From positions 17,126 to 81,125 of the forward strand of contig NZ_BANS01000030.1 of assembly GCF_000332995.1 (NCBI RefSeq): a stretch of DNA of 64,000 bases. The letters run 5' to 3'. The position numbers and the translations under genes are program-made. Each line of letters begins with the position of its first letter. Within the stretch, counting starts at the first letter, position 1. The notes beneath the pieces are model-generated. The model was not told the origin of the DNA. It saw nothing but the letters and a program-made list of their open reading frames with translations, and ran no database searches. Source of the stretch: Gordonia amicalis NBRC 100051 = JCM 11271 (lineage in GTDB: Bacteria > Actinomycetota > Actinomycetes > Mycobacteriales > Mycobacteriaceae). Below, piece by piece: positions 18,447 through 27,627 of the stretch.

Positions 18447-20057
18447 ATGAGCGATTCGGCCGTGCAGACGACCATCGTCGACGACACCCACACCGCCCCC
18501 ACCTTCGCCGAACTCGGCGTGGATGAGCGTATCGTCTCGGCTCTCGCCGACGACGGCAAGACCCACACCTTCGCGATCCAGGAACTGACGCTCCCGCTCG
18601 CCCTCGAGGGTCACGATCTGATCGGTCAGGCCCGCACCGGCATGGGCAAGACCTTCGGTTTCGGCATCCCGCTGCTGCACCGCCTGGCCCACGCCGAGGC
18701 CTCCGGCGTGCGGCCCCTCGACAACACCCCGCGCGCGCTGATCATCGTGCCGACACGTGAGCTGTGCGTTCAGGTGACCGGCGACCTCCAGGTGGCGGCG
18801 CCGTCGCTCGAGGTCACTCTCGCCGACGGCACCCGTCGGCCGCTGAAGGTCACCTCGATCTACGGCGGTCGCCCCTACGAGGCGCAGATCGCCGAGCTGC
18901 AGTCCGGCGTCGACGTCGTGGTCGGTACCCCGGGTCGCCTCCTCGACCTCGCCCAGCAGGGCCACCTCGTGCTCGGCAAGGTCTCGATCCTCGTCCTCGA
19001 CGAGGCCGACGAGATGCTCGACCTCGGCTTCCTCCCGGACATCGAGCGGATCATGTCCGCGCTGCCGACCCCGCGCCAGACCATGCTGTTCTCGGCGACC
19101 ATGCCCGGACCGATCGTCACCCTGGCCCGGACCTTCCTGCACCGGCCTACCCACATCCGCGCCGAGAACGCCAACGACTCGGCGGTCCACGACCGCACGA
19201 AGCAGTACGCCTACCGCGCGCACGCACTCGACAAGGCCGAGCTCGTCGCCCGCATCCTGCAGGCCGACGGCCGCGGCGCGACGATGGTCTTCACCCGCAC
19301 CAAGCGCACGGCCCAGAAGGTCGCCGACGACCTCGCCGAGCGCGGGTTCAAGGTGGGTGCCGTGCACGGCGACCTCGGTCAGATCGCCCGCGAGAAGGCC
19401 CTCAAGCGGTTCCGCGACGGCGCCATCGACGTCCTGGTCGCCACCGATGTCGCCGCCCGCGGCATCGACATCGACGACGTCACCCACGTCATCAACTACC
19501 AGTGCCCCGAGGACGACAAGACCTACGTGCACCGGATCGGCCGTACCGGGCGCGCCGGCCGCACCGGCATCGCGGTGACCCTGGTGGACTGGGACGAGCT
19601 GCACCGCTGGGAACTCATCGACAAGGCCCTCGGTCTCGGCATCCCCGACCCCGCGGAGACCTACTCGACCTCCGAGCACCTGCGCGAGGACCTGTCCATC
19701 CCGGAGACGGCCACCGGCCGCATCGTGGCCGCCAAGCCCGAGCGCGACCCGAACGAGACCCGCGAGACGCGCGAGGACCGGGAACCGCGTAAGCGTTCGA
19801 CCCGCACCCGTCGTCGTACCCGCGGCGGCCAGACCTCCGAGGGCGACACCGCGGAAACCGCCAGCACGAGCACCGAGACCGCCGAGGAAGCCAAGGGCAA
19901 CGATTCCGAGGCCTCCGACGAGGGCACCGGCGAGGGCGCCTCGAAGCCGCGCCGTCGTCGCCGCCGTCGCGGTGGAGCCAAGGGCAAGCCGGCCGGTGAG
20001 GGTGCAGGCGACGCGACCCCGGTGTCCGCCCAGTCCGCACCGGCAGCTGCCGAGTAA
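18447..20057 (+). CDS. rhlE: DEAD-box RNA helicase (RhlE-type)
   Basis: 536 residues from ATG at 18447. Motifs in order: Q motif (FAIQELTLPLAL), Walker A ARTGMGKT, PTRELCVQ, TPGR, DEAD (LDEADEML), SAT (FSATMP), then VATDVAARGIDI and HRIGRTGRAGR. The C-terminal 100 residues are an acidic stretch flanked by Arg-rich blocks (KRSTRTRRRTRGG, KPRRRRRRRGG), a typical disordered RNA-binding tail. The protein unwinds structured RNA in ribosome assembly and mRNA decay. The position matches Rv3211. A membrane protein gene follows after 17 bp. Confidence 0.92.
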   Translation: MSDSAVQTTIVDDTHTAPTFAELGVDERIVSALADDGKTHTFAIQELTLPLALEGHDLIGQARTGMGKTFGFGIPLLHRLAHAEASGVRPLDNTPRALIIVPTRELCVQVTGDLQVAAPSLEVTLADGTRRPLKVTSIYGGRPYEAQIAELQSGVDVVVGTPGRLLDLAQQGHLVLGKVSILVLDEADEMLDLGFLPDIERIMSALPTPRQTMLFSATMPGPIVTLARTFLHRPTHIRAENANDSAVHDRTKQYAYRAHALDKAELVARILQADGRGATMVFTRTKRTAQKVADDLAERGFKVGAVHGDLGQIAREKALKRFRDGAIDVLVATDVAARGIDIDDVTHVINYQCPEDDKTYVHRIGRTGRAGRTGIAVTLVDWDELHRWELIDKALGLGIPDPAETYSTSEHLREDLSIPETATGRIVAAKPERDPNETRETREDREPRKRSTRTRRRTRGGQTSEGDTAETASTSTETAEEAKGNDSEASDEGTGEGASKPRRRRRRRGGAKGKPAGEGAGDATPVSAQSAPAAAE

Positions 20058-20074
20058 CCACCACGAGTCCACGC

Positions 20075-21349
20075 GTGGCACGCGTCAAACCGGAGCGGCG
20101 CCGGCCGATCGACCTCGCGGTCACCGCGATCATCGTCGTGCTCGTCGCCGTGTCCGGGCTGATCGCCTGGCTGGTGAGTCCGGTACGTGGGACCACCAGC
20201 GTCCAGGCGCAGTCCACCCCACCCGAGGTCGAACAACCCGCGGCGGTTCCGGGCTCCTTCGCGCCACGCTGGCACGCCGCCTCCGACGCCACCGTCACGC
20301 CGGCCATCGCCGCTTCGGTGGTCGTGACCGGCAACGGCGGCACCGTCACCGGGCACGACCCGGCCTCGGGGGCGGAGCTGTGGTCCTACCGCCGAGATCT
20401 CGACCTCTGCGTCGTCGGCACCGCGTGGACCGCCAGCACCGACCTCGCGCTCGCGGTCTACCGCAACTCCCGCGGCTGCTCGGAGGTCACCGCGCTCGAC
20501 GCGAAGACCGGGGCCCGCAAGGGCGCCCGGACCAGTGACGCCGACGACCAGCTACGGCTGGTCAGCGACTACGGGTACGTGATCGCCCAGGGCCCCCGCC
20601 GGCTCGAGACGTGGGGCTCGAACCTGGTGCGCGGAATCGAGTACGGCCGGGTGGAGGCGCGCGTCCGCCCGGAGGACGAGGCCAAGCGCAAGGACTGCGT
20701 CATCTATTCCTCGGCCATCTCCGGCGACCGCATGTCCGTCACCGAACGCTGCGCCGACGACCCGGGGTATCGGCTGACCGTGCTCGGCGTCCTCCTCGAC
20801 GACGACGAACGCGTCGAGCAGTACGGGTCGACACTGATCACCGGTGACGTCAGCGGGCCACCGCCGGTGGTCATCGCGATGTCGTCGTCGGGTATCGCCG
20901 TCTACGACGGCGGCGCGAGTCCCGCCGAACCGCCGGCGCTCGGCGGCGACAGCGGACCGTCCATCCGACGCTTCGACTCCGAGGGCGTGGCGACCGGCTC
21001 GAACACCGTGTCCGGGGATGCGACACCACCGTCGGGAAGCGTCCCGCTCGACGGGAACGGCATCGTCACCTATTGGACCGGCAAGTCGACGGTCGTGCTG
21101 GATGGACAGAGCCTCAAACCGATCTACCAGGTCCCCGGCACGCTCGGACCCGGCCAGGTGATGGCCGGGCAGCTCCTGCTGCCGAGTACGGCCGGGATCA
21201 GCGTGCGTGATGTTGCCGGCGGCCGCGAGATCCGTTCGATCCCGCTCGCCCGCAACGCCCCGCCGGACGGAGTGGTGAGCCTGCGGGTCCTCGGCGACGT
21301 GGTCGTCGAACAGCGCGGCACGACGGTCGAGGCCTTCGGTCCGGCCTGA
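20075..21349 (+). CDS. Membrane-anchored PQQ/beta-propeller-like protein (Rv3212-like)
   Basis: 424 residues from GTG at 20075. One N-terminal transmembrane helix (residues of about 14-36, AVTAIIVVLVAVSGLIAWLV) anchors a large extracytoplasmic domain with repeats such as VTGHDPASGAELWSY and VTALDAKTGARKG, which look like PQQ-type beta-propeller blades. It matches the conserved protein Rv3212 by position after rhlE. Its role is unknown; related domains act as scaffolds in envelope assembly. It converges on parA with a 19-bp gap. Confidence 0.75.
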   Translation: MARVKPERRRPIDLAVTAIIVVLVAVSGLIAWLVSPVRGTTSVQAQSTPPEVEQPAAVPGSFAPRWHAASDATVTPAIAASVVVTGNGGTVTGHDPASGAELWSYRRDLDLCVVGTAWTASTDLALAVYRNSRGCSEVTALDAKTGARKGARTSDADDQLRLVSDYGYVIAQGPRRLETWGSNLVRGIEYGRVEARVRPEDEAKRKDCVIYSSAISGDRMSVTERCADDPGYRLTVLGVLLDDDERVEQYGSTLITGDVSGPPPVVIAMSSSGIAVYDGGASPAEPPALGGDSGPSIRRFDSEGVATGSNTVSGDATPPSGSVPLDGNGIVTYWTGKSTVVLDGQSLKPIYQVPGTLGPGQVMAGQLLLPSTAGISVRDVAGGREIRSIPLARNAPPDGVVSLRVLGDVVVEQRGTTVEAFGPA

Positions 21350-21368
21350 CCTCACCCGTCACGACGCC

Positions 21369-22157
21369 TCAGAAGTCGAGGGTGCGTACACCCTCCCCCG
21401 CGTCCCAGTACTTCCACAGGTTCTCCGCGAGTTCGCGATATGCGGTGGCGCCCTTGTTCTTTCGTCCGCGCATGACCGAACTCCCGGAGGCCGAGGCCTC
21501 CGCGAACCGGACGGTTCGCGGGATCGGCGGGTTCAGCACCGGGAGCTCGTAGCGATCGGCGACGTCGGAGAGGACGTCGCGGCTGTGCGTGGTCCGAGCG
21601 TCGAACAGCGTGGCCACCGCACCCAGCATCGTGAGGTTGGGGTTGGTGATCTGCTGGACCTCGCGGACGGTGCGCAGCAACTGCCCGACACCACGATGCG
21701 CGAGCGTCTCGCACTGGAGCGGGACGATCACCTCGTCGGCCGCGGTGAGCCCGTTGAGCGTGAGCACGCCCAGCGACGGCGGGCAGTCGACGATGATGAC
21801 ATCGAAGTCCTGCCCGACCTCGGCCAGTGCCCGCTTCAGTGCGTACTCCCGCCCGGGCCGCATCAGCAGCAGTGCCTCGGCCCCGGCCAGGTCGATGGTG
21901 GCGGGCAGCAGGGTCACCTTGTCCTCGGTGTCGAGGAGCACGTCGGCGATCTCCTCGTCGCCGAGGAGCACGTCGTGCACCGAGGACTCCAGCTGGTCGG
22001 GATCGTGCCCGAGGGAGAACGTGAGACAGCCCTGCGGATCGAGATCGACGACGAGCACCGACACGTCGAGGTCCGCGAGAGCGGCTCCGAGGGACTCGAC
22101 CGTGGTGGTCTTGGCGACCCCACCCTTCTGATTGGCAATCGCGAGGATGCGCGTCAT
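21369..22157 (-). CDS. ParA-family ATPase (Rv3213c-like)
   Basis: 262 residues from ATG at 22157 (MTRILAIANQKGGVAKTTT). The deviant Walker A is KGGVAKTT, and DLDPQG and DCPPSLG are the other ParA nucleotide motifs. It has no ParB gene beside it and lies away from the origin, as in M. tuberculosis where Rv3213c is a second Soj/ParA-like protein. Such orphan ParAs may position other cargo in the cell. An upstream ATG at 22184 would add nine residues that do not look conserved. Confidence 0.88.
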   Translation of the reverse strand: MTRILAIANQKGGVAKTTTVESLGAALADLDVSVLVVDLDPQGCLTFSLGHDPDQLESSVHDVLLGDEEIADVLLDTEDKVTLLPATIDLAGAEALLLMRPGREYALKRALAEVGQDFDVIIVDCPPSLGVLTLNGLTAADEVIVPLQCETLAHRGVGQLLRTVREVQQITNPNLTMLGAVATLFDARTTHSRDVLSDVADRYELPVLNPPIPRTVRFAEASASGSSVMRGRKNKGATAYRELAENLWKYWDAGEGVRTLDF

Positions 22158-22263
22158 GGGCCCTACTGTACGGCCGGTCGGCACCGAGTCGACATATTAG
22201 AGTCGGCGTCGCGGTAACAACTGGGTCAACTGATCGGAATGCCCGATTTCCGCCGCGATCAGG

Positions 22264-22710
22264 TCAGGGGCCGGGTTCGAGGTCGCCGGCCAGCCACCGG
22301 ACCGAAGCCGGACTGAACAGCATCACCAGCACCGCGAGGGCCGCCAGGGCCAGCGGCACGCTGAAAACCGGCAGGCCGCTGGTGAACAGGTAGTACGCCA
22401 CCGGGAGCAGCAGGATCTGGGCGATCATCGCGATCGAGCGTCCCCAGCGCCGCCCCGTCCACAGCGCGATCCCCCCGGCGAGGACGCCGCCGCCGATGAT
22501 GCCGAACCAGGCCGCGGTGCCGTAGCCGCTGATGGTCGTCTCCTCGTGCCCGGCGAGCGCGCGGATCACCAGGATCACCGCCACCACCACGCCGATCAGT
22601 CCCTCGACGGTGGTCACCGCCCCGGCCACCTTGATCTGGGTGGGCGTCACCGACGGATCGGCGTCGATCTCAAGCCGGTCGTGCTCCGGGCGGTCCTTCT
22701 CCGTGCTCAC
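22264..22710 (-). CDS. Small integral membrane protein (Rv3217c-like)
   Basis: 148 residues from GTG at 22710. After about 25 polar residues come four hydrophobic segments (TTVEGLIGVVVAVILVI; AWFGIIGGGVLAGGIALW; SIAMIAQILLLPVAYYLF; VPLALAALAVLVMLF). Position next to the diacylglycerol kinase-like gene matches Rv3217c, a conserved integral membrane protein. No function is known. It is divergent from the kinase-like gene and co-directional with parA. Confidence 0.75.
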   Translation of the reverse strand: MSTEKDRPEHDRLEIDADPSVTPTQIKVAGAVTTVEGLIGVVVAVILVIRALAGHEETTISGYGTAAWFGIIGGGVLAGGIALWTGRRWGRSIAMIAQILLLPVAYYLFTSGLPVFSVPLALAALAVLVMLFSPASVRWLAGDLEPGP

Positions 22711-22831
22711 CCGTCCAGGGTATTCGGCGCGGGTCGGGAGAGGCTGTGCACCCCACGCGGGCACATCTGCCGGGCCGGCGGACGCAGGGCGGATGCGCGC
22801 CCATGCCACCCACCCCATATCCTCGGGTGTC

Positions 22832-23776
22832 GTGCGCGTCATGCTCATCGTCAACCCCTTCGCCACCGCGACCAGTCCGGCCGGTCGCGATGCTCTCGTG
22901 CACACGCTGAGCGCACACTTCGACCTCGACGTCGAGCTCACCACCCACCGCGGGCATGCCTTCGAACTCGCTGCCCGCGCGGCGGCCGAGGATTTCGACA
23001 CGGTCATCGTCCACGGCGGCGACGGCTCGGTGAACGAGGCCACCAACGGTCTCCTCGACCCGCCGGGGACGAGTGACCCCTCGCGTCACCGGCCCGCCCT
23101 CGCCGTCATCCCGGGCGGCAGCGCCAATGTCTTCGCGCGCACCCTCGGCATCGACCCCGACCCGTTGCTCGCGACCCGGCAGATCATCGAACTCCTCGAC
23201 GCGGGGGCGAGCCGTCGGATCGGCCTCGGTCACACCGACGACCGGTGGTTCCTGTTCAACACCGGAATGGGTATGGACGCAGTCGTGGTGCATGCGATGG
23301 AGGACAAGCGCCATGCGGGCAAGGCCGCCACTCCCGCCCGGTACCTGTGGACCACCGTCACCAGTTTCCTCAAGCAGGCGGGCAGTTCGGCGACCTTCGA
23401 CGTCGAGATCCCCGGCCGCGACCGGATCGTCGGCGCCCGTTTCGGTTTCGTCTCCAACACCAGCCCCTGGACCTATCTCGGACCGCGCGAGATCCGCACC
23501 AATCCGACCACCGGTTTCGACACCGGTCTGGGCGTGTTCGTGGCGACCTCGACCGGCGTGTTGCGCAACCTTCCCCTGGCCACTCGATTGCTGACACAAG
23601 CAGATCCCAAGGCGCACCATCTATTCCGGGATGACGATGTCGACGAGGTCCGCTTCATCGCCGAGGCCCCGATCGACGTGCAGATGGACGGCGACTACAT
23701 CGGCGCGTTCCGCGACATACGCTTTCGCCATCGTCGCGACGCCCTCGGCGTCATCGCGCCGCCCGCCACCGCGTAG
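22832..23776 (+). CDS. Diacylglycerol kinase catalytic-domain lipid kinase
   Basis: 314 residues from GTG at 22832. The DAGK catalytic domain shows the opening VMLIVNPFATATSP, the nucleotide loop VIVHGGDGSVNEATNG (GGDGT-like) and PGGSANVFAR. The C-terminal half fits the YegS/DgkB second domain. It would phosphorylate a lipid such as diacylglycerol at the membrane surface. Position before whiB1 matches Rv3218. The last 82 bp overlap the 3' end of the convergent MFS gene. Confidence 0.85.
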   Translation: MRVMLIVNPFATATSPAGRDALVHTLSAHFDLDVELTTHRGHAFELAARAAAEDFDTVIVHGGDGSVNEATNGLLDPPGTSDPSRHRPALAVIPGGSANVFARTLGIDPDPLLATRQIIELLDAGASRRIGLGHTDDRWFLFNTGMGMDAVVVHAMEDKRHAGKAATPARYLWTTVTSFLKQAGSSATFDVEIPGRDRIVGARFGFVSNTSPWTYLGPREIRTNPTTGFDTGLGVFVATSTGVLRNLPLATRLLTQADPKAHHLFRDDDVDEVRFIAEAPIDVQMDGDYIGAFRDIRFRHRRDALGVIAPPATA

Positions 23777-24933
23777 GGCAGCGCGGCGATCGCGAACAGC
23801 GCCGCCGGGCCCAGATGTGCCGAGCCCGCGGCCCATCCGGCGAACGCCAGGAGCGCGACCACCTCCTCCCCCACGCCCGCGATCGACGTGACCGTCGCCC
23901 GCGGCGCCGAAGCCAACCGGTCCTGCAGCGCGGCGTCGGCGACGACCAGCGCCCAGCCGAAGATCCCGAAAGCGACGGCCACGCCGAGGACACCGGCCGG
24001 GTGGCCCCACAGCGCGGCGAGGATCAGCGTGACCGCACCGGCTCCCACCGCGGGGCCGACCGCGGCGGAGTCGCAGACGCGTCGCGCCGCGAGGGAACCG
24101 CAGATGTCGCCGGCGGCGACCACGATCATGAGCAGTGCGACCGACTGTGGGGTCGGGGTATCCGAGACCGAATCGGCCAGGAAGGACTCGACCAGCAGCG
24201 GCAGATACTCGTCGAGCGCCGCGACCCAGGTCAGAGCGACGACAAGCATCAGCATCCGGCGGGCGACCGGCTGTTCGCGCACGTCGCGCAGCCCATTGCG
24301 GAGAATCGCGAGCCACCCCGTCGGCGCATCGTCGACGGCAGTGACGGCGGCGCCCGGTGCCACATCCTGTCCTGTGCGTCGTGGCCCGGTGCGCCGGGTC
24401 TCGGGCAACAACGCGGATGCGACCGCGCAGAGCACGCATGCCGCGACGCTTGCGATACCGACCGCCGCGTATCCGCCCCACGCGAGCAGGGGCACCGCCA
24501 GCGCCGTGCCGCCGATCAGCCCGACCGCGGCGGCCGCGCGCATCGCACCGGCCAGACGCGCATAGTCCGGTGACCTGCCGAGATGCGCGAGTTCGTCGTA
24601 GACGAGCGCCTGGCTCGTGCCGGAGCGCAGCGAGCCGCCGATCGCCCACAGGACGAAGCCGGCCCCGAAGGAGAGGAACGAGGGAGCGAAGGTCCAGAGC
24701 GCGAAGCCGGCACCGGTGACCAGCGGCCCCGCGACGAGCAGGCGGCGTCGTGAGAACCGGTCGGCCAGGATTCCGGTGGGAACTTCGACGACCACCGTCG
24801 AGACCGACCAGAGCGCGAACAGGGCGCTGATCTCGACGGCCGACAGCCCGGCCCCGGGAACGGTGGCATCGGCGAACAGAATCGCGTAGACCGGGTAGAG
24901 CGGTATCAGGTCCTCGAAGAGGGCGGCGCTCAC
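23695..24933 (-). CDS. Major facilitator superfamily transporter
   Basis: 412 residues from GTG at 24933, with about 12 membrane segments. The loop 2-3 motif is TGILADRFSRRRLLVAG, as in MFS drug exporters. The substrate is unknown. It is inserted between the Rv3218-like and whiB1 genes, so it is an addition to the conserved order. Its last 82 bp, encoding a basic cytoplasmic tail, overlap the convergent lipid kinase gene; both frames look genuine there. Confidence 0.82.
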   Translation of the reverse strand: MSAALFEDLIPLYPVYAILFADATVPGAGLSAVEISALFALWSVSTVVVEVPTGILADRFSRRRLLVAGPLVTGAGFALWTFAPSFLSFGAGFVLWAIGGSLRSGTSQALVYDELAHLGRSPDYARLAGAMRAAAAVGLIGGTALAVPLLAWGGYAAVGIASVAACVLCAVASALLPETRRTGPRRTGQDVAPGAAVTAVDDAPTGWLAILRNGLRDVREQPVARRMLMLVVALTWVAALDEYLPLLVESFLADSVSDTPTPQSVALLMIVVAAGDICGSLAARRVCDSAAVGPAVGAGAVTLILAALWGHPAGVLGVAVAFGIFGWALVVADAALQDRLASAPRATVTSIAGVGEEVVALLAFAGWAAGSAHLGPAALFAIAALPYAVAGGAMTPRASRRWRKRMSRNAPM

Positions 24934-25374
24934 GGCCGCGGCCGTTAGTCGCCGTTGTGGACTCGGACCGTCATGGCCGGATCGGCGTGGTGTGGATCAA
25001 CATCGTCGACGCATGTGAGCAAGAGTACTCGATGGGTCTGTCCACGTAACGGGCTATTTTGTGCCATGCCAGGGTCGCGACCTGCGGAAACTCATCGACA
25101 GTTGTCGCGGGGTGCGCGTAGGCTACTACACGGGCGGTCAACCTGCTGTCCGTACCCCCCGTGGGTCCCGCTTCGGCCGGAGTGGTAGGCGCGAGACGTG
25201 ATGTTGCCCACGTGTTAACCGAGAACCATTGACTTCGGCCGGATTCGTGAAAGTATTCACAAGCAACAACGCGGAAACATACGGTGCGCCCGCGTGAACT
25301 GAGAGTTACCAGCCAACAAATCAGCAATCAGCCAATCGAGTGGTGCGCGGAAACGCGCCTGAAGGAGTAGTGGA
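24934..25374. other. 441-bp regulatory region between MFS gene and whiB1
   Basis: No protein gene is supported. The right half is markedly AT-richer than its surroundings (25200-25340), as expected for a strong promoter and leader. It contains TTGACT at 25229-25234 and a CRP-like palindrome at 25246-25261. The left part holds the divergent MFS promoter. The 5' leader of whiB1 could be 80-100 nt. Confidence 0.5.
25246..25261. promoter_or_regulatory. CRP/FNR-like site upstream of whiB1
   Basis: CGTGAAAGTATTCACA: perfect GTGAA-N4-TTCAC arms, matching the CRP consensus TGTGA-N6-TCACA at 9 of 10 positions. It lies about 115 bp before the whiB1 start. In M. tuberculosis the cAMP receptor protein Rv3676 binds the whiB1 promoter, so the same control is likely here. 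Confidence 0.65.
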
Positions 25375-25629
25375 ATGGACTGGCGTCACAAGGCCATCTG
25401 TCGCGACGAGGATCCGGAGCTGTTCTTCCCCGTGGGAACCAGCGGTCCGGCCATCGCACAGGTCGCCGACGCGAAGCTCGTCTGTGCACGGTGCCCCGTC
25501 ACCGCCGATTGCCTCTCGTGGGCCCTCGAGTCGGGCCAGGATGCAGGCGTCTGGGGCGGCATGAGCGAGGACGAGCGTCGCGCACTGAAGCGTCGTACCG
25601 CACGCACCCGCACCCGGAGCAGCGTCTAG
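25375..25629 (+). CDS. whiB1: WhiB1 iron-sulfur transcriptional regulator
   Basis: 84 residues. The four cluster cysteines are Cys9, Cys37, Cys40 and Cys46 (CRDED; CARCPVTADC), followed by the GVWGG turn and a basic tail (KRRTARTRTR). WhiB1 binds a nitric oxide-sensitive [4Fe-4S] cluster and interacts with the sigma factor SigA. It is essential in M. tuberculosis. The SD AAGGAG lies 8-13 bases before the ATG. Length and position match Rv3219. Its own terminator follows. Confidence 0.96.
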   Translation: MDWRHKAICRDEDPELFFPVGTSGPAIAQVADAKLVCARCPVTADCLSWALESGQDAGVWGGMSEDERRALKRRTARTRTRSSV

Positions 25630-25664
25630 AGCTCATCCGAGTCGGCGTTCGCCCGGATTCGAAG

Positions 25665-25689
25665 AAACCCGGCCACGGCCGGGTTTTTT
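25665..25689 (+). terminator. Intrinsic terminator of whiB1
   Basis: AACCCGGCCACGGCCGGGTT hairpin followed by TTTTTT. It lies 36 bp after the whiB1 stop and 32 bp before the convergent pdtaS stop, and is a textbook rho-independent terminator on the plus strand. Confidence 0.9.
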
Positions 25690-25720
25690 CGTGCCCGGCA
25701 ACGGTTTTGCCGACCGCCCC

Positions 25721-27226
25721 TCATGACCGCAGGGGAACGTTCACTCCGACTTCGGTTCCCGCGCCCTCGGGATTGGCACGGACGTCCAATTCGCCGCCGA
25801 GTTCGATCGAGACGAGTGTCTTGACGATCTGCAGTCCGAGGTGATCCGAGGTGGACAGGTCGAAATGCTCGGGTAGGCCGGAGCCGTTGTCGCGCACGGC
25901 GATCCGGAGGTTACGCACGTCACGTTCGGCGATGACGGCGATCTCGGCGTCCGACCGGGGTGAGCCGTCGAAGCCGTGCTCGATCGCGTTCTGGATGAGC
26001 TCGGTGAGCACCATCACCAGCGGCATCGCGAGCTCCGCGGTGAGCACCCCGAGACGGTCGCGATGACGCACCGTCACCCGCGACTCGTTCGACGCGACAT
26101 CGACCAGGATCGGAACCAGGCGATCGACGACCTCGTCGAGATCGACCTCCTCGTCGACGCTGCCGGACAACAGCTCGTGCACGAGGGCGATGGAGGCGAC
26201 GCGGCGCACGGCCTCGTTGAGGGCCTCCTGCGCGTCGGTGTTGGAGGTGCGCCGGGCCTGCAGACGCAGGAGCGCCGAGACCGACTGCAGGTTGTTCTTG
26301 ACCCGGTGGTGGATCTCCCGGATGGTCGCGTCCTTGCTGATCAGCGCGCGGTCGCGCCGTTTGACCTCGGTGACGTCGCGGATCAGGACCACGGTCCCGG
26401 ATTCCTGGCCCTTCGGGCGGAGCGGCACCGCCCGGATGAGGACCGTCGCGCGTCGGGCGTCGGCCTCCACGCGCATGCCGATGTCGCGGTACGGCCCGGT
26501 CGGTACCTGGGCGACCCCGGCGGCGATGTCGAGCATCATCGCGACATCGTCGGCCTCGAACGGCTCGGTGACGAGTTGTTTGACGACGTCGGACAGCCTG
26601 GTGTGGTTGAGCTCCGCCGTCCAGCCCATGCGGTGGAACGCCGAGAGCGCGTTGGGGCTCGTGTAGGTGACCGTGCCGGTCCGGTCGAGCCGGATGAACC
26701 CGTCCCCGGCGCGAGGCGTCGACAGACCCCGCGGATTCCCCTCCTCGTGCGGGAACGTGCCATCGGCGACCATCTGGCACAGATCGTCCGCGGAGTCCTG
26801 ATAGGCGAGCTCCAGGGGCGACGGCAACCGCGGGTGGGTGAGGTCGACGGCCCGCGTCAGCACGCCGATCACCGCCCCGTCGAAACCGACCGGAACCGCC
26901 TCCTGACGCATGGCGGTCGCCCCGAACCAGGTGGGGTCCTCGTCGCGGAGCACCTTGTCGGAGTCGAAGGCGCGGAGCACCTGCGGATGCACCGCGGTGT
27001 CGATGACGCGGCCCACCTCGTCGGTGGGGAACACGGTCGACGCAGTGTTGGGCCGGCACTGTGCGACGGTGACCACGGCGCCCTCATCCGTGCGGACCGA
27101 CAGGAGGAAGTCCGCGAAGGAGAGGTCGGCCAGCAGCTGCCACTCGGCGACCAGACGCTGCAGGTGCGCGGCAGCCGCGTCGGAGAGGGTGGTGTGCTCG
27201 GCGAGCAGGTCGGCAAGGGTCGACAT
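25721..27226 (-). CDS. pdtaS: PdtaS-like cytosolic sensor histidine kinase
   Basis: 501 residues, the same length as Rv3220c. Order: GAF-like domain (about 20-140), PAS domain (about 180-290), then HisKA_2 with the phospho-acceptor His in EIHHRVKNNLQSVS, and an HATPase domain (ELIQNAIEHGF N-box; DNGSGLP G1 box). There is no membrane segment. In mycobacteria PdtaS phosphorylates the RNA-binding antiterminator PdtaR and responds to nitric oxide and copper. The pdtaR gene is not in the window. Confidence 0.92.
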   Translation of the reverse strand: MSTLADLLAEHTTLSDAAAAHLQRLVAEWQLLADLSFADFLLSVRTDEGAVVTVAQCRPNTASTVFPTDEVGRVIDTAVHPQVLRAFDSDKVLRDEDPTWFGATAMRQEAVPVGFDGAVIGVLTRAVDLTHPRLPSPLELAYQDSADDLCQMVADGTFPHEEGNPRGLSTPRAGDGFIRLDRTGTVTYTSPNALSAFHRMGWTAELNHTRLSDVVKQLVTEPFEADDVAMMLDIAAGVAQVPTGPYRDIGMRVEADARRATVLIRAVPLRPKGQESGTVVLIRDVTEVKRRDRALISKDATIREIHHRVKNNLQSVSALLRLQARRTSNTDAQEALNEAVRRVASIALVHELLSGSVDEEVDLDEVVDRLVPILVDVASNESRVTVRHRDRLGVLTAELAMPLVMVLTELIQNAIEHGFDGSPRSDAEIAVIAERDVRNLRIAVRDNGSGLPEHFDLSTSDHLGLQIVKTLVSIELGGELDVRANPEGAGTEVGVNVPLRS

Positions 27227-27268
27227 GGGGATGCTCCGGGTTCGCGGACCGGCGGGCGGGCGGGCGGG

Positions 27269-27484
27269 CTACTCGAAGGTCGCGATGACGTCGCCGGCCT
27301 GGATGACATCGCCCACCTGCACTTTGATGTCGGCGATGGTGCCCGGTTCTTCTGCGAGAACAGGGATCTCCATCTTCATCGACTCCAGCAGCACCAGGCT
27401 GTCACCGACCTCGATCTGCTGTCCGGGGGCGACCAGGACCTCGAGGACACTCGCGACGATCTCTGCCACCACGTCTTCTGCCAT
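27269..27484 (-). CDS. Biotin-attachment (biotinyl/lipoyl) domain protein, TB7.3-like
   Basis: 71 residues from ATG at 27484, a free-standing biotin carrier domain. The biotinylation motif is ESMKM (about residue 36). It matches the M. tuberculosis biotinylated protein TB7.3 (Rv3221c) in length, sequence pattern and position next to pdtaS. It is thought to act as a carboxyl carrier, but its partner carboxylase is not here. The gene ends 42 bp before pdtaS and is probably co-transcribed with it. The gap contains a GGCG repeat. Confidence 0.9.
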   Translation of the reverse strand: MAEDVVAEIVASVLEVLVAPGQQIEVGDSLVLLESMKMEIPVLAEEPGTIADIKVQVGDVIQAGDVIATFE

Positions 27485-27627
27485 GCACATAAGTTAGCCC
27501 ACGTGATGGCGGCCGACGATCGGTCGGGGCCGCGTCGGCGCCGGGCGATGACCGACCGGGTTTTGGCACGTGGGAGAATGCCTGAGACACTGTGATGTCC
27601 CCATCCGCCGGCAAAAGGAGATGCGTC

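Noticed and set aside
18324..20081. 585-codon minus-strand open frame across rhlE
   Set aside because: Antisense to a DEAD-box gene with all motifs. The composition (repeated VGDV, GVGD) is typical of a high-GC shadow frame.
27247..27267. GGCG tandem repeat between pdtaS and the biotinyl protein gene
   Set aside because: Only four short units in a GC-rich gap; no function can be argued.
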